Source of the DNA: Morchella semilibera
Taxonomy: Eukaryota > Ascomycota > Pezizomycetes > Pezizales > Morchellaceae
Length of the DNA stretch: 64,000 bases
Direction of reading: 5' to 3'
NCBI GenBank assembly: GCA_009192285.1
Contig: WBVU01000010.1
Coordinates: forward strand, 990,111 to 1,054,110
The position numbers and the translations under genes were made by a program. Under the pieces are notes generated by a model. It saw only the letters and a list, made by a program, of their open reading frames with translations, ran no database searches and was not told the DNA's origin. Below are positions 48,101 through 58,682 of this stretch, piece by piece (the stretch's first letter is position 1; each line of letters begins with the position of its first letter).

Positions 48101-51100
48101 ACATCACGAAGGTGGGGCGTTCAATTGAGCATAACAACACCAACCGCACCAATGACTTATATCCAGGTCCGAATTGAGAACCTGTTCTCTCAGCCCCAGC
48201 TTCAAGAAGTGTTACTACTGGTGGGGGGTAATGTCTATGAAACCCCCATACGGACTTCTTATTCTTATCTCATCCCGCGCGCGACAACGTATGTAGATAC
48301 ACGTACCTACATACATAACATCATCATCGCCAGGCCAGTCAGTTCCTCGCTCGCCTGCTCAGCCAAATATCTTCCACATAGCTCTCGTTACCAGACCTTG
48401 GATCCAACCTGCAGGGAGCGTTCACCTAGAGTAGGAAGAGTAAGCACCAAGAAAAGTACTTCCCCGGCGGCGGCGGGTGCAGGTACTGTAGTCCGCACGG
48501 CTACCCAACCAGTGAGAGGGAGGCATCGATCGCATCACAGCATCAGCACGCCCCCGCCGTCAAAAACAACACACGGCCAACCGCTACGTGGAGAGTATCT
48601 AAATATGTAGGTACGCCCACATGTGCATCAATCTTCTACGGAGCCGAGCAGCGCGTTCCTGGCGAGCGGGCGTATGAGCAGCCTACACGTCGGTCGGACG
48701 GGAAGAAAAGCTGCACCTCATCGATATACCACCGCGCGGTGTGGACTGAGGAGCTGGAGTGCACATGGACGGGCCGTCTACTCCTCAGCTTTGGAGTTCG
48801 ATTGGGGTATCATCTTGAGATGTCTTTCCCATTATGGGTGATCTATTGCGGTGGATTGGGGATTTGGAAAAAGAGTTACTATTTGGGCTTGTTACACTTC
48901 CGGGACAGTGAAGAAACCTTTTTGCGCGCGGAAAGGAAAGCTGGGGATGGGTCTTAGAAACTGAATTGGCCAGCGCCTTGCCATCTGTCAGTCGCGATGA
49001 ACACCCCGTTGGAGGAGGAAGAAGGTTATCAGCAGATACTAGCCAGCTCTGGACCTTGAAAGCCCTCACTTATATCAGTTGATCTTAAGTGATCATTTGC
49101 TTTTGACACTCAACTCCCGCTATCGAAGTTGCAATGTCTTTCGGGCGCGGTCAAACGTGGCCTTCAGTACTGCCTGGATTGACTACTTGTCTTGACAGCG
49201 AAAATCATCCTACATAGAGAAGAAACCTTTAGGCATTCGTTCATACCCGACATTGTTCCTCTAGCTCTCTTCCCTATTCTCACCATCACCCCAGAATTTT
49301 ATCCCTCCACTCTCTCTACTACAACCTCTTAATTCGCACTCTGCATGCCATGACTACATGTATCTCTCCTTCATACCACAAACACCGTCTACGATCTCAA
49401 TAACAGCAGTGAGGAGGTTGCGCGCAAAAAGAGTTTTCAGAAAGCATAACATGTATCTGGGCTGCCATTCCTTCACAAGATATCACTCACCAATTATGAA
49501 GGAGTCTCTAGTATGATTCCGGGATATCGTGGGGTAACGGTTCCCGAACCCCACACCACTAACCGAGGATTTGCCTGCCATTTTTGACGGCTATCTGCTG
49601 CGGTCTCGCGGGCCGCTCCTGCTTTGTGGGGTCGAGTGAGAGATGTTGTCTGCTGGTGTTGGCTGGCCATGGGTTGAGTCGGGCTTGAGCTGAGCTGAGC
49701 TGAGCTGAGCTGACCTCGAGTTACAAAGAGGAACAGCTGGATCAGTGTCCGGAGATGTCCTCATGGTTGTTGCATGTGCTTGAGATGGCCGTACGGGGGC
49801 GACTAGCCCCGGGGCAAAGCACATTACCTAGCAATTTGCTTTGGGCTTACACGGGATGCAGGGCCCCGGGAAGAAGGAATTGCACTTAGACAGGCCCTGA
49901 CTCGGGAGCTTACTGTATAACTGGCTCGGCTACAACTGTGGAGATTACGGTGGAATTAAATGCATGTATTTTAGGTTCTGCCGGTGTTACTGGCTGTGTA
50001 GATGGCCCGTGTAGTCAGTCAATCAGTCGGGCGTGTCCGTAATCTTCTCTACTATCCGGAACTTACATGTAAGATCATGGGCCAATGGTAGTAATATTAC
50101 ACGTAGAGTACAACGGTGCTGGTGGCCACGAATAAGACCCAACCATCGACTGTAACATAGCACCCTGCACCTATAGAATCTGGCAAGCTTGCGGTTGGCC
50201 GCTGGGGTGCCTTATATAATTATGGCAATATGTCAAAGGAGTGACTGATTGGGTCAATTAACTTGGCATCGCAATTAGAGAGCTTAAGCGCCGGGTGTCG
50301 TCTAGTTTATGGCCACTGACTGGCCCTCTGTGTGGTGCTGGGCCCTCTGCCAGTTGTATTACGAGCTTGGGTCGACTTCTACCGTTAGTATGGGTCGAGA
50401 GCGGGAGGTAAATAGCTGATACCGGAAATAAAAATCCCCACATGTGCTCCTCTCGTTTCTCACGCCCAATCGTTGTCAACACGCAGCATGGCGAGTGACA
50501 TTTTATGAACCCGAATTACTCGGTCGATCAAGTAGTATCGTCTTGGAGGGTGGGGTGCTTCTGCCTCTGGCACTGATGATCTAGGGGTATATAGCGAAAG
50601 GCCCAAACAAAGTAGTTGAAGCACCGCAGCAGCAGCTCGGAGGTATAAGTAGGACCTTTGCTTTGAAATCACCAGGGTTTAATTTCTGAGCGGCATCGGC
50701 AATCATGAGGGTTCAACCCCTAATATAATAGGGACCCGAAGGCTCTAGCGGGTTGACGGGGCGGTAGGTGTTTTTCTTGCGCCGGGAAGTAAGTGTCCGT
50801 TATCAAGGCGTTTGTGCAGCGCCGGTCTGGCCGTGGGTGTCCCGTCTCGGTCCCTCCTCTGTCGGTCTTTGTGTGCCCCCGGCCCGTTCCTCCCGCTTCA
50901 GGGTCGGTTCACATACCAAGACGACTAACGACTCGCGTTGCGTGCGGTGTCGCCTTGTCTCAGGCCCGGGTGTGGCGGGTGGTTTTGCGGGGGATCTGGA
51001 CATGGGGTCGGTTTGTTGGTCAATCGCACCAGAAACGCTCTCTCCCCATACATATGCTTAGATGTATGCTTCACTTGGCGCACAGCCACTCACTCGGCCT

Positions 51101-52518
51101 GTTTCGACATACACAAGCTGTTTGATAATCCATTGATTAACAAGTTTCGGTCTGCTGGTGATCTGACGGGCCATCTGGAGGCTTATGCTTATATGTGACG
51201 CGATGTTTCTGTCAGTTCAAGCTGGTTCTAGTGATGTTGATGGTGATGGTGTCGTTACAGGACGCCGTTTCAAGGACCAAGGCCTAACAAAAGAAATCGT
51301 TGAAAAGAAGTTTACAAGCGTGCAGACTCCGTTGTGGCCTGTTGCTAGACGGCCCTGAAGGTCTCAAGCTTTAGATGGAGTCCAGGAACGATAACATGGG
51401 ACGTTTTAATCTTAATAGAACCACCGGGAATCAACACCATGAACCGGTAGGCCCAAACTCATTCGCGGGTCTGATTCTACAAAGAATGATAGGTACTAAC
51501 TATAATTATATGAGATAAATCCCACCGTCCCCAACAAGGATATCAACAGCCAGGAGGGGGAAAAAGAAGAAACCCCTACATAAAACACTATCCACATATT
51601 ACATATTGAAGCCTGCGATACGGCTATGCGGCTTTAACCGACAGCTCTCTGCGTCACGTCACGGAATGTCTTATTCCTACAAGCGAGGCGAGATGGGGAC
51701 ATTCTGACAGTGTGGGGCATGGATATGAGGTGCCCACAGTGAGATACATACAATTATGACCATGGATAGGGCACTTTATGTACCCCTGAGTCGAGTTGGG
51801 GCCCGACTTTAGGCGCAAGCGCGCAAGTTCAAGTGGGAAGTATTGCCCTTCTCGCGGATACCGGGATGGTTAGAAAAACCCAATATATGGTTGTAGGCGT
51901 GCGATTGAGCGGCAAGGGACTCCACCCCGGGCTTTAGCTTAGTTCTAGGCTCGGTTTATGTTTGAATGATCCTTTAGGTAAGTGTGGGTATCCTTGTGTG
52001 CAGGCCATAGCTTCATTTGCACCGATATTGGCACTGAATAACTTACTGGGTATAAGATGCTTGATACGGATGTGCGGGATATTACAGCTATCCTGTACGT
52101 AGCTACCCAGTAGAGACGCCGATCATTGAACTCAACCCCTCAACAATCGTGTAGTTTCGTGTGAGAGACGGTTTTGAAAATAGTTTATGCCCATACTTCC
52201 CAGGCTCAATACCTCGTAAGTATATGTAAACTCTCTTGTCTCTGGGGCGTAATGCGCTAAAGCCTATTCGAGTACAGGGAAATTCACACATATCGGCCCG
52301 CAATCCATCTGACCGATAAACCCCAGAGTTCAGGCTTTTATATACTCTATACCCCGATGGAGACGGCATCTAGATCGGTACATAGTGGCAACAAAGCCAA
52401 ATTCTCCGCATGCCCCTGCTGAGAATATGGATTGTTTTTTCCCAGTTTTAGCCACAAGTGCTAGTTGTGATGTACCTGCAGGTTATATTATATTACGCTT
52501 TTGTTTTTTTCATATATA
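45188..52518. other. Gene desert of about 7.3 kb
   Basis: No gene recognised. Simple repeats: GGCT at about 45367-45390, GGTACATA at about 46515-46550, CAATT at about 47529-47548, GAGCT at about 49687-49712. TACATGTA occurs at 47423, 49355 and 50064, the first inside a perfect 28-nt palindrome. Open frames are short and unlike known proteins; the first few hundred bases are probably the LPMO promoter. Confidence 0.45.
47413..47440. repeat. Perfect 28-nt palindrome
   Basis: Each half reads CATTCATAGCTACA towards the centre, so the whole is a perfect palindrome centred on TACATGTA (47423-47430). No loop. It lies in a gene desert. Confidence 0.9.
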
Positions 52519-52910
52519 TATGGTGCGGCGCGTCTTAAAGGTGACATGTCTGTATTTCAGCTGGAACAATCTTGGCTGCTCCGAACCAATTAGAGCATGG
52601 TAATCCAGCCACCTTATGGCTGGAAATCACATCTTAGCCGCAATTCGCATGAAAGAGGGTATAAAGGGTAATAATACTGTTCACTTCAACCAAGTCTTGG
52701 CACTTTTAGCATAAAAATAGATAGGTAAAAAGGCATCGTGAAATAGCTTTTCAAACAGGCAACGAATATCAAATAATCTTATGAATCAAAAAATCTTTAA
52801 ACCATACCCTTTACCTAACAAATCTGATCTCATAGATTTTTGATATCTTGTCTGGTTGAAAAGTTATTCGCACTGCAATTTCTGTCACCTTTAAGCTGCG
52901 CCGCACCATA
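52519..52910. mobile_element. Foldback/MITE-like element 1 (about 390 bp)
   Basis: Left end TATGGTGCGGCGCG then tcttaaaggtgacat; right end tgtcacctttaag then CTGCGCCGCACCATA. The ends are inverted repeats of about 27 nt with TA at the borders. Internal blocks include GGAACAATCTTGG near the left and GATATCTTGTCTGG near the right; both recur in inverted order in the neighbouring element. No coding capacity. Confidence 0.8.
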
Positions 52911-52931
52911 TTCTGGGCCTAATAGGTTAGC

Positions 52932-53324
52932 TACGGTGCCGCGCACGCTAAAGGTGACATAAATTGCATCGCTTATAACTCTCTAACCAGACAAGATATC
53001 AAAAATCTAACAGACAAAATTGTAGGTATACCTAATATGAAGAATTTGGTCTGTTAGATTTTTGATATCTTGTCTGCCATTTACCTATTTTTGTATGTAA
53101 AAAGTGCCAAGACTTGGCGAAGTGGAACAGTATTATATGTATGTACCCATCTTTTTTTTTTTTTTTTTAACTCATAATTTCATTGTTTTCTAGAGTATTA
53201 TATGTACCCATCTATAGCCCTACATTACAGGTTTTCAGCCATAGCATGGCTCTTATTGGTTCATAAGCAATCGGAGTGGCCAAGATTGTTCCAACATGCC
53301 ATCTTTAAGGCCCGCCGCACCATA
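52932..53324. mobile_element. Foldback/MITE-like element 2, inverted copy
   Basis: Left end TACGGTGCCGCGCACGCTAA then aggtgacat; right end catctttaag then GCCCGCCGCACCATA. Its left half (CCAGACAAGATATC) matches the reverse complement of element 1's right half, and its right half (CCAAGATTGTTCC, CCAAGACTTGGC nearby) matches element 1's left half. So the two are inverted copies separated by about 21 bp. Its right end is about 210 bp from the alpha-galactosidase start codon. Confidence 0.8.
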
Positions 53325-53455
53325 CATAATTAGAACTAACTGCCTTTTGCCCGAGCTACATACCATACTTTATAGTGAGAGAACGGGTCAGAATATCCCG
53401 TAACCCTGACCAGACAGATACACGGCCTTGAAGTGCCCAGAAGCTGTATTCACAT

Positions 53456-53462
53456 TATAAAA
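53456..53462 (+). promoter_or_regulatory. Possible TATA box of the alpha-galactosidase gene
   Basis: TATAAAA lies 71 bp upstream of the chosen ATG, a usual distance in filamentous fungi. Single short motif, so tentative. Confidence 0.4.
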
Positions 53463-53532
53463 CCAGCCGCATCTCCTGCCTCTGATGGGGGTCCTGTCCC
53501 ACTTGCCGCGTATCGTCGCAGGATTTGCAAAG

Positions 53533-55244
53533 ATGGGGATCTTGAGAGTACTATCGGCTTCAGCAGTTGCCATTGGAGTTGCCCAGGCACTCGTCACAAA
53601 AGATGGAAAGACCGGAAGGTTACCCGCAATGGGTTTCAACTCATGGAATGCTTTCAGGTGTAACATCTCCGAGGATGTCTTTCTCACTGCAGCAGAGGAG
53701 ATTGTTAGTCTAGGACTCAAGGACGCGGGCTACGAGTATGTCAATATCGATGGTATGATTATAGTTACCTCTTGTGCTTATGGAAAGCTCTCTGACTTCT
53801 GGCATCTGTAGATTGTTGGGCAGATCTAACTCTCTGGAGAGACAACTCCACTGGCCAAATTGTTCCAGACTATAAAAAGTTTCCGGATGGCATCAATGGT
53901 ACTGCGGCCAAGGTTCATGGCATGGGGTTGAAGATGGGCATCTACTCAGATGCTGGGGAGAAAACCTGTGCCGGATATCCGGGCTCTCTTTACCACGAGG
54001 AGGTCGATGCAGCAACGTTCGCTGAATGGGGAATTGACTGTAAATTCCGCCCTTACAGCGCCGGGGAGGCTTTAACCGACTAACCCGTATCCTAGACCTG
54101 AAGTACGACAATTGCAATGTTCCCGATAACTGGACAGATACCTATTATTGGGTAATTGGCCCTTGCAAGGGAATTCATATATATTCATAGCACTAACACC
54201 GATTAGGAAGCGCCCTACGAGAATGCTCCGGCAGATTGGGATTGGAGCGCTACTAATACAGCAAAGCGCTACTACCGCATGAGGGATGCCCTAGCAAAGG
54301 TAGACCGTGTTATAAACTACGGCCTCTGTAACTGGGGTCAAGCTCTTGTTGAGACGTGGGGTAACGCAACCGGCCAGAGTTGGAGATTGACTGGGTAAGA
54401 CCTTGTTTTTGCAAAGGTTTTAGTAGATAGTAGAATACAGTACTGATACTGTGGTAGTGATATTGGGCCATACTGGCATATGCTTATGCCAATTGTGAGC
54501 CTTACGAGTTATAAGCTTGAGTATGGCAACTTCTTTGGTCACAATGATATGGATATGCTGGAAGTTGGAAACGGAAACTTGACTGAGGTGATTTTTCCCT
54601 CCTCAATACGCAACTATCATTTCTAACATTTCACAATATAGGCCGAGACAAGAGCGCACTTTGGGCTATGGGCTGCTATGAAATCCCCCCTATTGATTGG
54701 AACTCCAGTAAGACGATTTTCCTTGACATCTGGATGACCCGGGCGCTAACAGAGTTCGATATAGCTTGATTTAATTGGCGAGACAGATCTTGCGGTCCTT
54801 AAAAACTGGGAATTCATTCAGTTCAATCAAGACCCAGTGTTTGGAGAATCGGTTAAGCTCTTCAAATGGGGCAATGGCCAAGACCGCGGTTGGAAGTGGT
54901 AAGTTCTCTCTTTCCCCTCTTCGTATCCCCTTTACTCAATCTCTTATCCCCTCAGGAACGAGACCATGCCAGCAGAATACTATGCCGGCCCTTCGGTCCG
55001 TGGCATCCACGTCTTCATCCTTAACGTCCTCGACACCACGAAGGTGAAGTCCTTCGACTTCAGCGAGGTGCCAGGATTAGACCCAAAGAAGAAGTACAAG
55101 GTGCATGATATGTGGACCCATAAGGATCTTCCCGGAACATACTCCAAGAAGTTTTCAATCAAGGTTGACAGCCATGACCTAGCAGGGCTGCTGTTTACGG
55201 AGGCAAAGAAAGGGAAGAGGAGTTTGCTTGATGGGTGGTTTTAG
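53533..55244 (+). CDS. Alpha-galactosidase, GH27, secreted (8 exons)
   Basis: GH27 alpha-galactosidases release terminal alpha-galactose from oligosaccharides and galactomannans with retention. Inferred exons 53533-53752, 53812-54039, 54096-54151, 54207-54394, 54458-54587, 54642-54707, 54765-54898 and 54956-55244 close in frame to 436 residues. A signal peptide ([19 protein letters not shown]) precedes [23 protein letters not shown] (across intron 1), [20 protein letters not shown], and YLKYDNC, whose Asp (about 154) is the expected nucleophile. The expected acid/base Asp is in SWRLTGDIGP (about 232), across intron 4. [34 protein letters not shown] and QDPVFGES follow, then the C-terminal beta domain ([17 protein letters not shown]). 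An in-frame upstream ATG at 53485 would bury the signal peptide, so 53533 is preferred. The promoter abuts two foldback elements. Confidence 0.95.
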
Positions 55245-56339
55245 GTGTGCTTGGCGCTGGAAAAAAAATAATGTTGATTATGACGTATATATAAGTTGAA
55301 TGTGGCTCGCCTTAGGCCATTGCTAAGATCTTGGACCCGTTAATTGCACGCGTCCTCATCAATCGGGAGGGTACTCCTTGTACTCTATGATAGGTTGTCT
55401 ATATATCTTTTTAGGAGTCTTGAGTACCAGTAGTGATTAGTTGCCATTATGAATTGCGGTGAGGAATGGGGTTTACTGGCTATGCGTGGCATTGGAGGTC
55501 GTGATAATGTTTGTCTCTTGTTGTTTTAACTTCCGGCAATGCTATCTGCTACTGCATGGCGCGGGGAGTAGGGCTGCAAACTATATGTGGCCGATTATAC
55601 CTTATACCTTATACCGGGGAGGAAAATATTACCCTGCCTCCGGAGAGTGGGAGGAAAGGGTTTGTCATTGCCTTCGGGCTGCATACATATGAAGTATCAA
55701 TACCTTATACCACCACCTGTGCCCGTTCCGCAGGACTAGATCGTGGTTAAAGCCTGGGGTAGTGCTGAGGTACACATGTGTTTATACTCCGTCACCATTT
55801 TCATAACTTCTATCAGATTACATATACAGTCCAATCGCCCTATAAGAGCTAGAGTACCTTTTATAAGGGTACATGTAGTCGCTTTATAAGAGTATGGGTT
55901 CTCGGGCTAAATAGCCTTTGTACACACAAACTCTCCCTGTATACAAGGGTACATGCCCTGTAAGGCTACGACTTCGCGCCACTTTTGTACCCTTATAGGG
56001 CGATTCGAACAGTACTATTTGTCCTTAGCGTAATTTGTGCTCGGGAATTTGTTGTTTCATTAAAAAAACACCTGGTCATGAAACCTAATTGTGAAGGAGG
56101 GAAGCAGGGTTGTGGGCCGATTGAAAATAGCAGACTCTTAAGTCATTGAATGTATTCATAGAAACTACAAACCATAGATACCCAGTTCCGAAAAGGAACT
56201 CTAAGATATTGTAACAACCAAGTACTCCTTTCCTTTTGCACCGTATAATATATATACATTGTTTAACAAAAATTGAAATAAAAGAAAAATAGACATGCAT
56301 AACATATGTACTCCCAAGAAAACTCCGCTCAAACAATCA
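55245..56339. other. Intergenic region between convergent genes
   Basis: Between the alpha-galactosidase (+) and the membrane-protein gene (-). Contains the inverted-repeat element at 55833-56005 and a TACATGTA at 55870 inside it. No gene recognised. Confidence 0.5.
55833..56005. mobile_element. MITE-like inverted-repeat element, about 173 bp
   Basis: AATCGCCCTATAAG at 55833-55846 and its reverse complement CTTATAGGGCGATT at 55992-56005. Inside each arm the motif recurs in part (tataagggtaca on the left, tgtaccctta on the right). Non-coding; boundaries and target duplication are uncertain. Confidence 0.55.
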
Positions 56340-58682
56340 TTATATACGGCTCGTCATAGCACGTATCCTCGCACGCGGCCCTCCAGGCGACGGCGACTTC
56401 ATAGGGGGAGCAACATACTTGTCGTCGAGTGTCAAACCAAGAGCTCCATGTGGCAGCTCTGCAAACTTGATCTTGACGTTTTGCACACTGACCTCGTCTG
56501 GGTACTTGTCAGCCAGAGGAGTCGACCGGCCACCCAAGTCAAGTCCACCCTGACTGCTAGCAACCAGGAGACTGGTGGTACTTGTTGGGTTAAACTCATA
56601 TAACTCCCCACCAGCGCGCAACCCATACCACAGGTATGCAAAAGCCATGAATACAACACATATCAAGGGCACTAGGGCATATAGGGCCACAATCGCGCCA
56701 TTATATCCCATACGGTAATGCGTCAAGTTTCCAGTAATGTTCCTGGATCCTGGTGCATGACTTGCTGAGTAGTACAGCCGTAGAGAAGTCATTTCCATCT
56801 CGTAGAATCCCCTGATAATATTCTCAAAGCTTGTAGCCATATCCTGCTTCTCGTCATCACCCGTCTGGTGACGAAGTGATAGGATGCTGTCGGCAATCAT
56901 GTTTCCACCGATTGAAATACCGTACCAGAATATCTGGAAGATAGCGTCAATGGCTTCAAAGTCGGTAGGAGTCATCCCAGGTGTATCGAATGTTTCCACA
57001 ACACGGGATGTAAAGTCATTGGTGACACTTGAGTACGTTACATTATTAATTGTGACGCGTGGTTCGAGGCGGCAAGTAAGGTTTTGAAATTTCTTGTAAG
57101 GGTCTGTTTCGTAAACCCCAAAAGGACGGACAAAGATGTAATAGCCAGGTCCATATGATGGCATACTAGGGCAATGAATGGTCATGACATTTCCAGCCTC
57201 TGGGACCATAAGTTCGAAGTTATAGTCGTATTGACATCTTATAGCCATTGTTAGAATAATCCATGTGTATGGTGAAAAGGGGGGATATAAAATTTACCTT
57301 CCATAGGTATAAGTTTGGTTAAAATCATATCTGGTGTGTGTATAATTACGGATACTATTCTCCCCGATAACGGGACCCGACGTAATCTTGGTCGGAGTAG
57401 TGCTCATTATGAACTGAGATATCGGCGATGTGGTGTTCTGCTCACAGGTGACGTCTACGGTGGAACCTTGAAGCAACATGGAGTAGTTGTAGGTAGACGG
57501 GAATGGCTTCTCGTCCAGGAAATAGTTGAGATTATCAAAGGCTTTGAAGCCATTTCTTCCTACAGGAAGTGTTCCACCAGTCGTACCGTTAAAATTGACA
57601 TCCCCAATCTTTGTAATAGCCTTCAGACCAAGACCCTGTTCCACAGCTGCACGCCCGCCCTGAAGAATCATAGAGGTATCATCTCTCTAATTTTGATCAG
57701 TAGGTGAATTACCAATAACCGTAAGCACTGATACTTACATAAGGGCATGTCGAAAACATATAACTAGAATTTGTGATATTATTTTTATACGGCCACCAAG
57801 TACAACCTACAACAGTCCTGTTATTCGTATCCGCATACTAAACACACATCAACTGTTAGGAAGAAACTTCAATAAATGAAATACAGATATTCGACTTACC
57901 CAATCAAAGAAAGATGACTTCGTCATATCGAGTTCGGTTGCAAATAGGGGGTTCGTTTTTATTAGCGAGATTGGGGTCAATAAACCCGCAAAGCCCACTG
58001 TGAGTGCAGCTGTCACTAGTGCTGAAATTACAGTATATAGCGACAACCAAGGGCGGCGCTTGTCAAACATTGAACCCTGATGTGATAATTTCACCCAACC
58101 TTTTTCATACAATGTTAGCTCAACCGTTATAAAGCGGAGAGAAGGATGTTCTCACTCTCAATAGTGGAGATTTTGGCCCCCTTGACAATGAGCTTTCGGG
58201 CCATCAGACTGATGGTGCATGCGTATACCCATAGTGTAATCCATGCAATTATAGATGCAATCGCAGTCCACAGAATGGTATTCGTCTTTGGATTCGCGAA
58301 CATCCATTTTGTATCCTTTAGCGAGAAGAAAATAGGTTTCCTCCGTCCCTGGATCCAGAACCCCAAGCTTCCAAAAAATATCGCTAGTAGAATAAAACCG
58401 TAAACTACGAATGGTGTAATTCGGGGTTTGGGTATTTTGATTTTTCTACATAGGAACCCCGCTGTTAGTTTCCATCATTCAGAAAGGCTACATGAATAAA
58501 CATAGGAGGGAAGGCTCTTACCTAGAACCCACGAGTCCCTCATGTGAAGTCTTCCTAAAACCTTCCGGGTCATATTCCGTCGCCCTCTGGACCCCGGTTG
58601 TTTTGTGAGTATCGATATCGTCCGCGCCGCTAATTTCGTTATGAGTGTCGTTCTGCATGACTGGATTATATTGTCGCTCCAT
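56340..58682 (-). CDS. Uncharacterised fungal multi-spanning membrane protein (6 exons)
   Basis: I do not recognise a named family. Inferred exons (minus): 58682-58522, 58445-58156, 58099-57900, 57837-57739, 57686-57298 and 57237-56340; every intron is GT-AG and the phases close, giving 678 residues. After a hydrophilic N terminus come three likely membrane helices: TPFVVYGFILLAIFFGSLGF, ILWTAIASIIAWITLWVYA and SLYTVISALVTAALTVGFAG. A long domain with many N-glycosylation sequons (NRT, NIT, NSS, NGT, NTT, NQT) and several Cys follows, presumably lumenal or extracellular. One more helix (ALVPLICVVFMAFAYLWYGL) precedes a cytosolic tail of about 80 residues. This layout resembles hypothetical membrane proteins common in Pezizomycotina; function is not inferred. 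Confidence 0.8.

Noticed and set aside
50690-50725. GGGTTCAACCCC as a tRNA T-arm
   Set aside because: No A box or acceptor stem at the right distance upstream.
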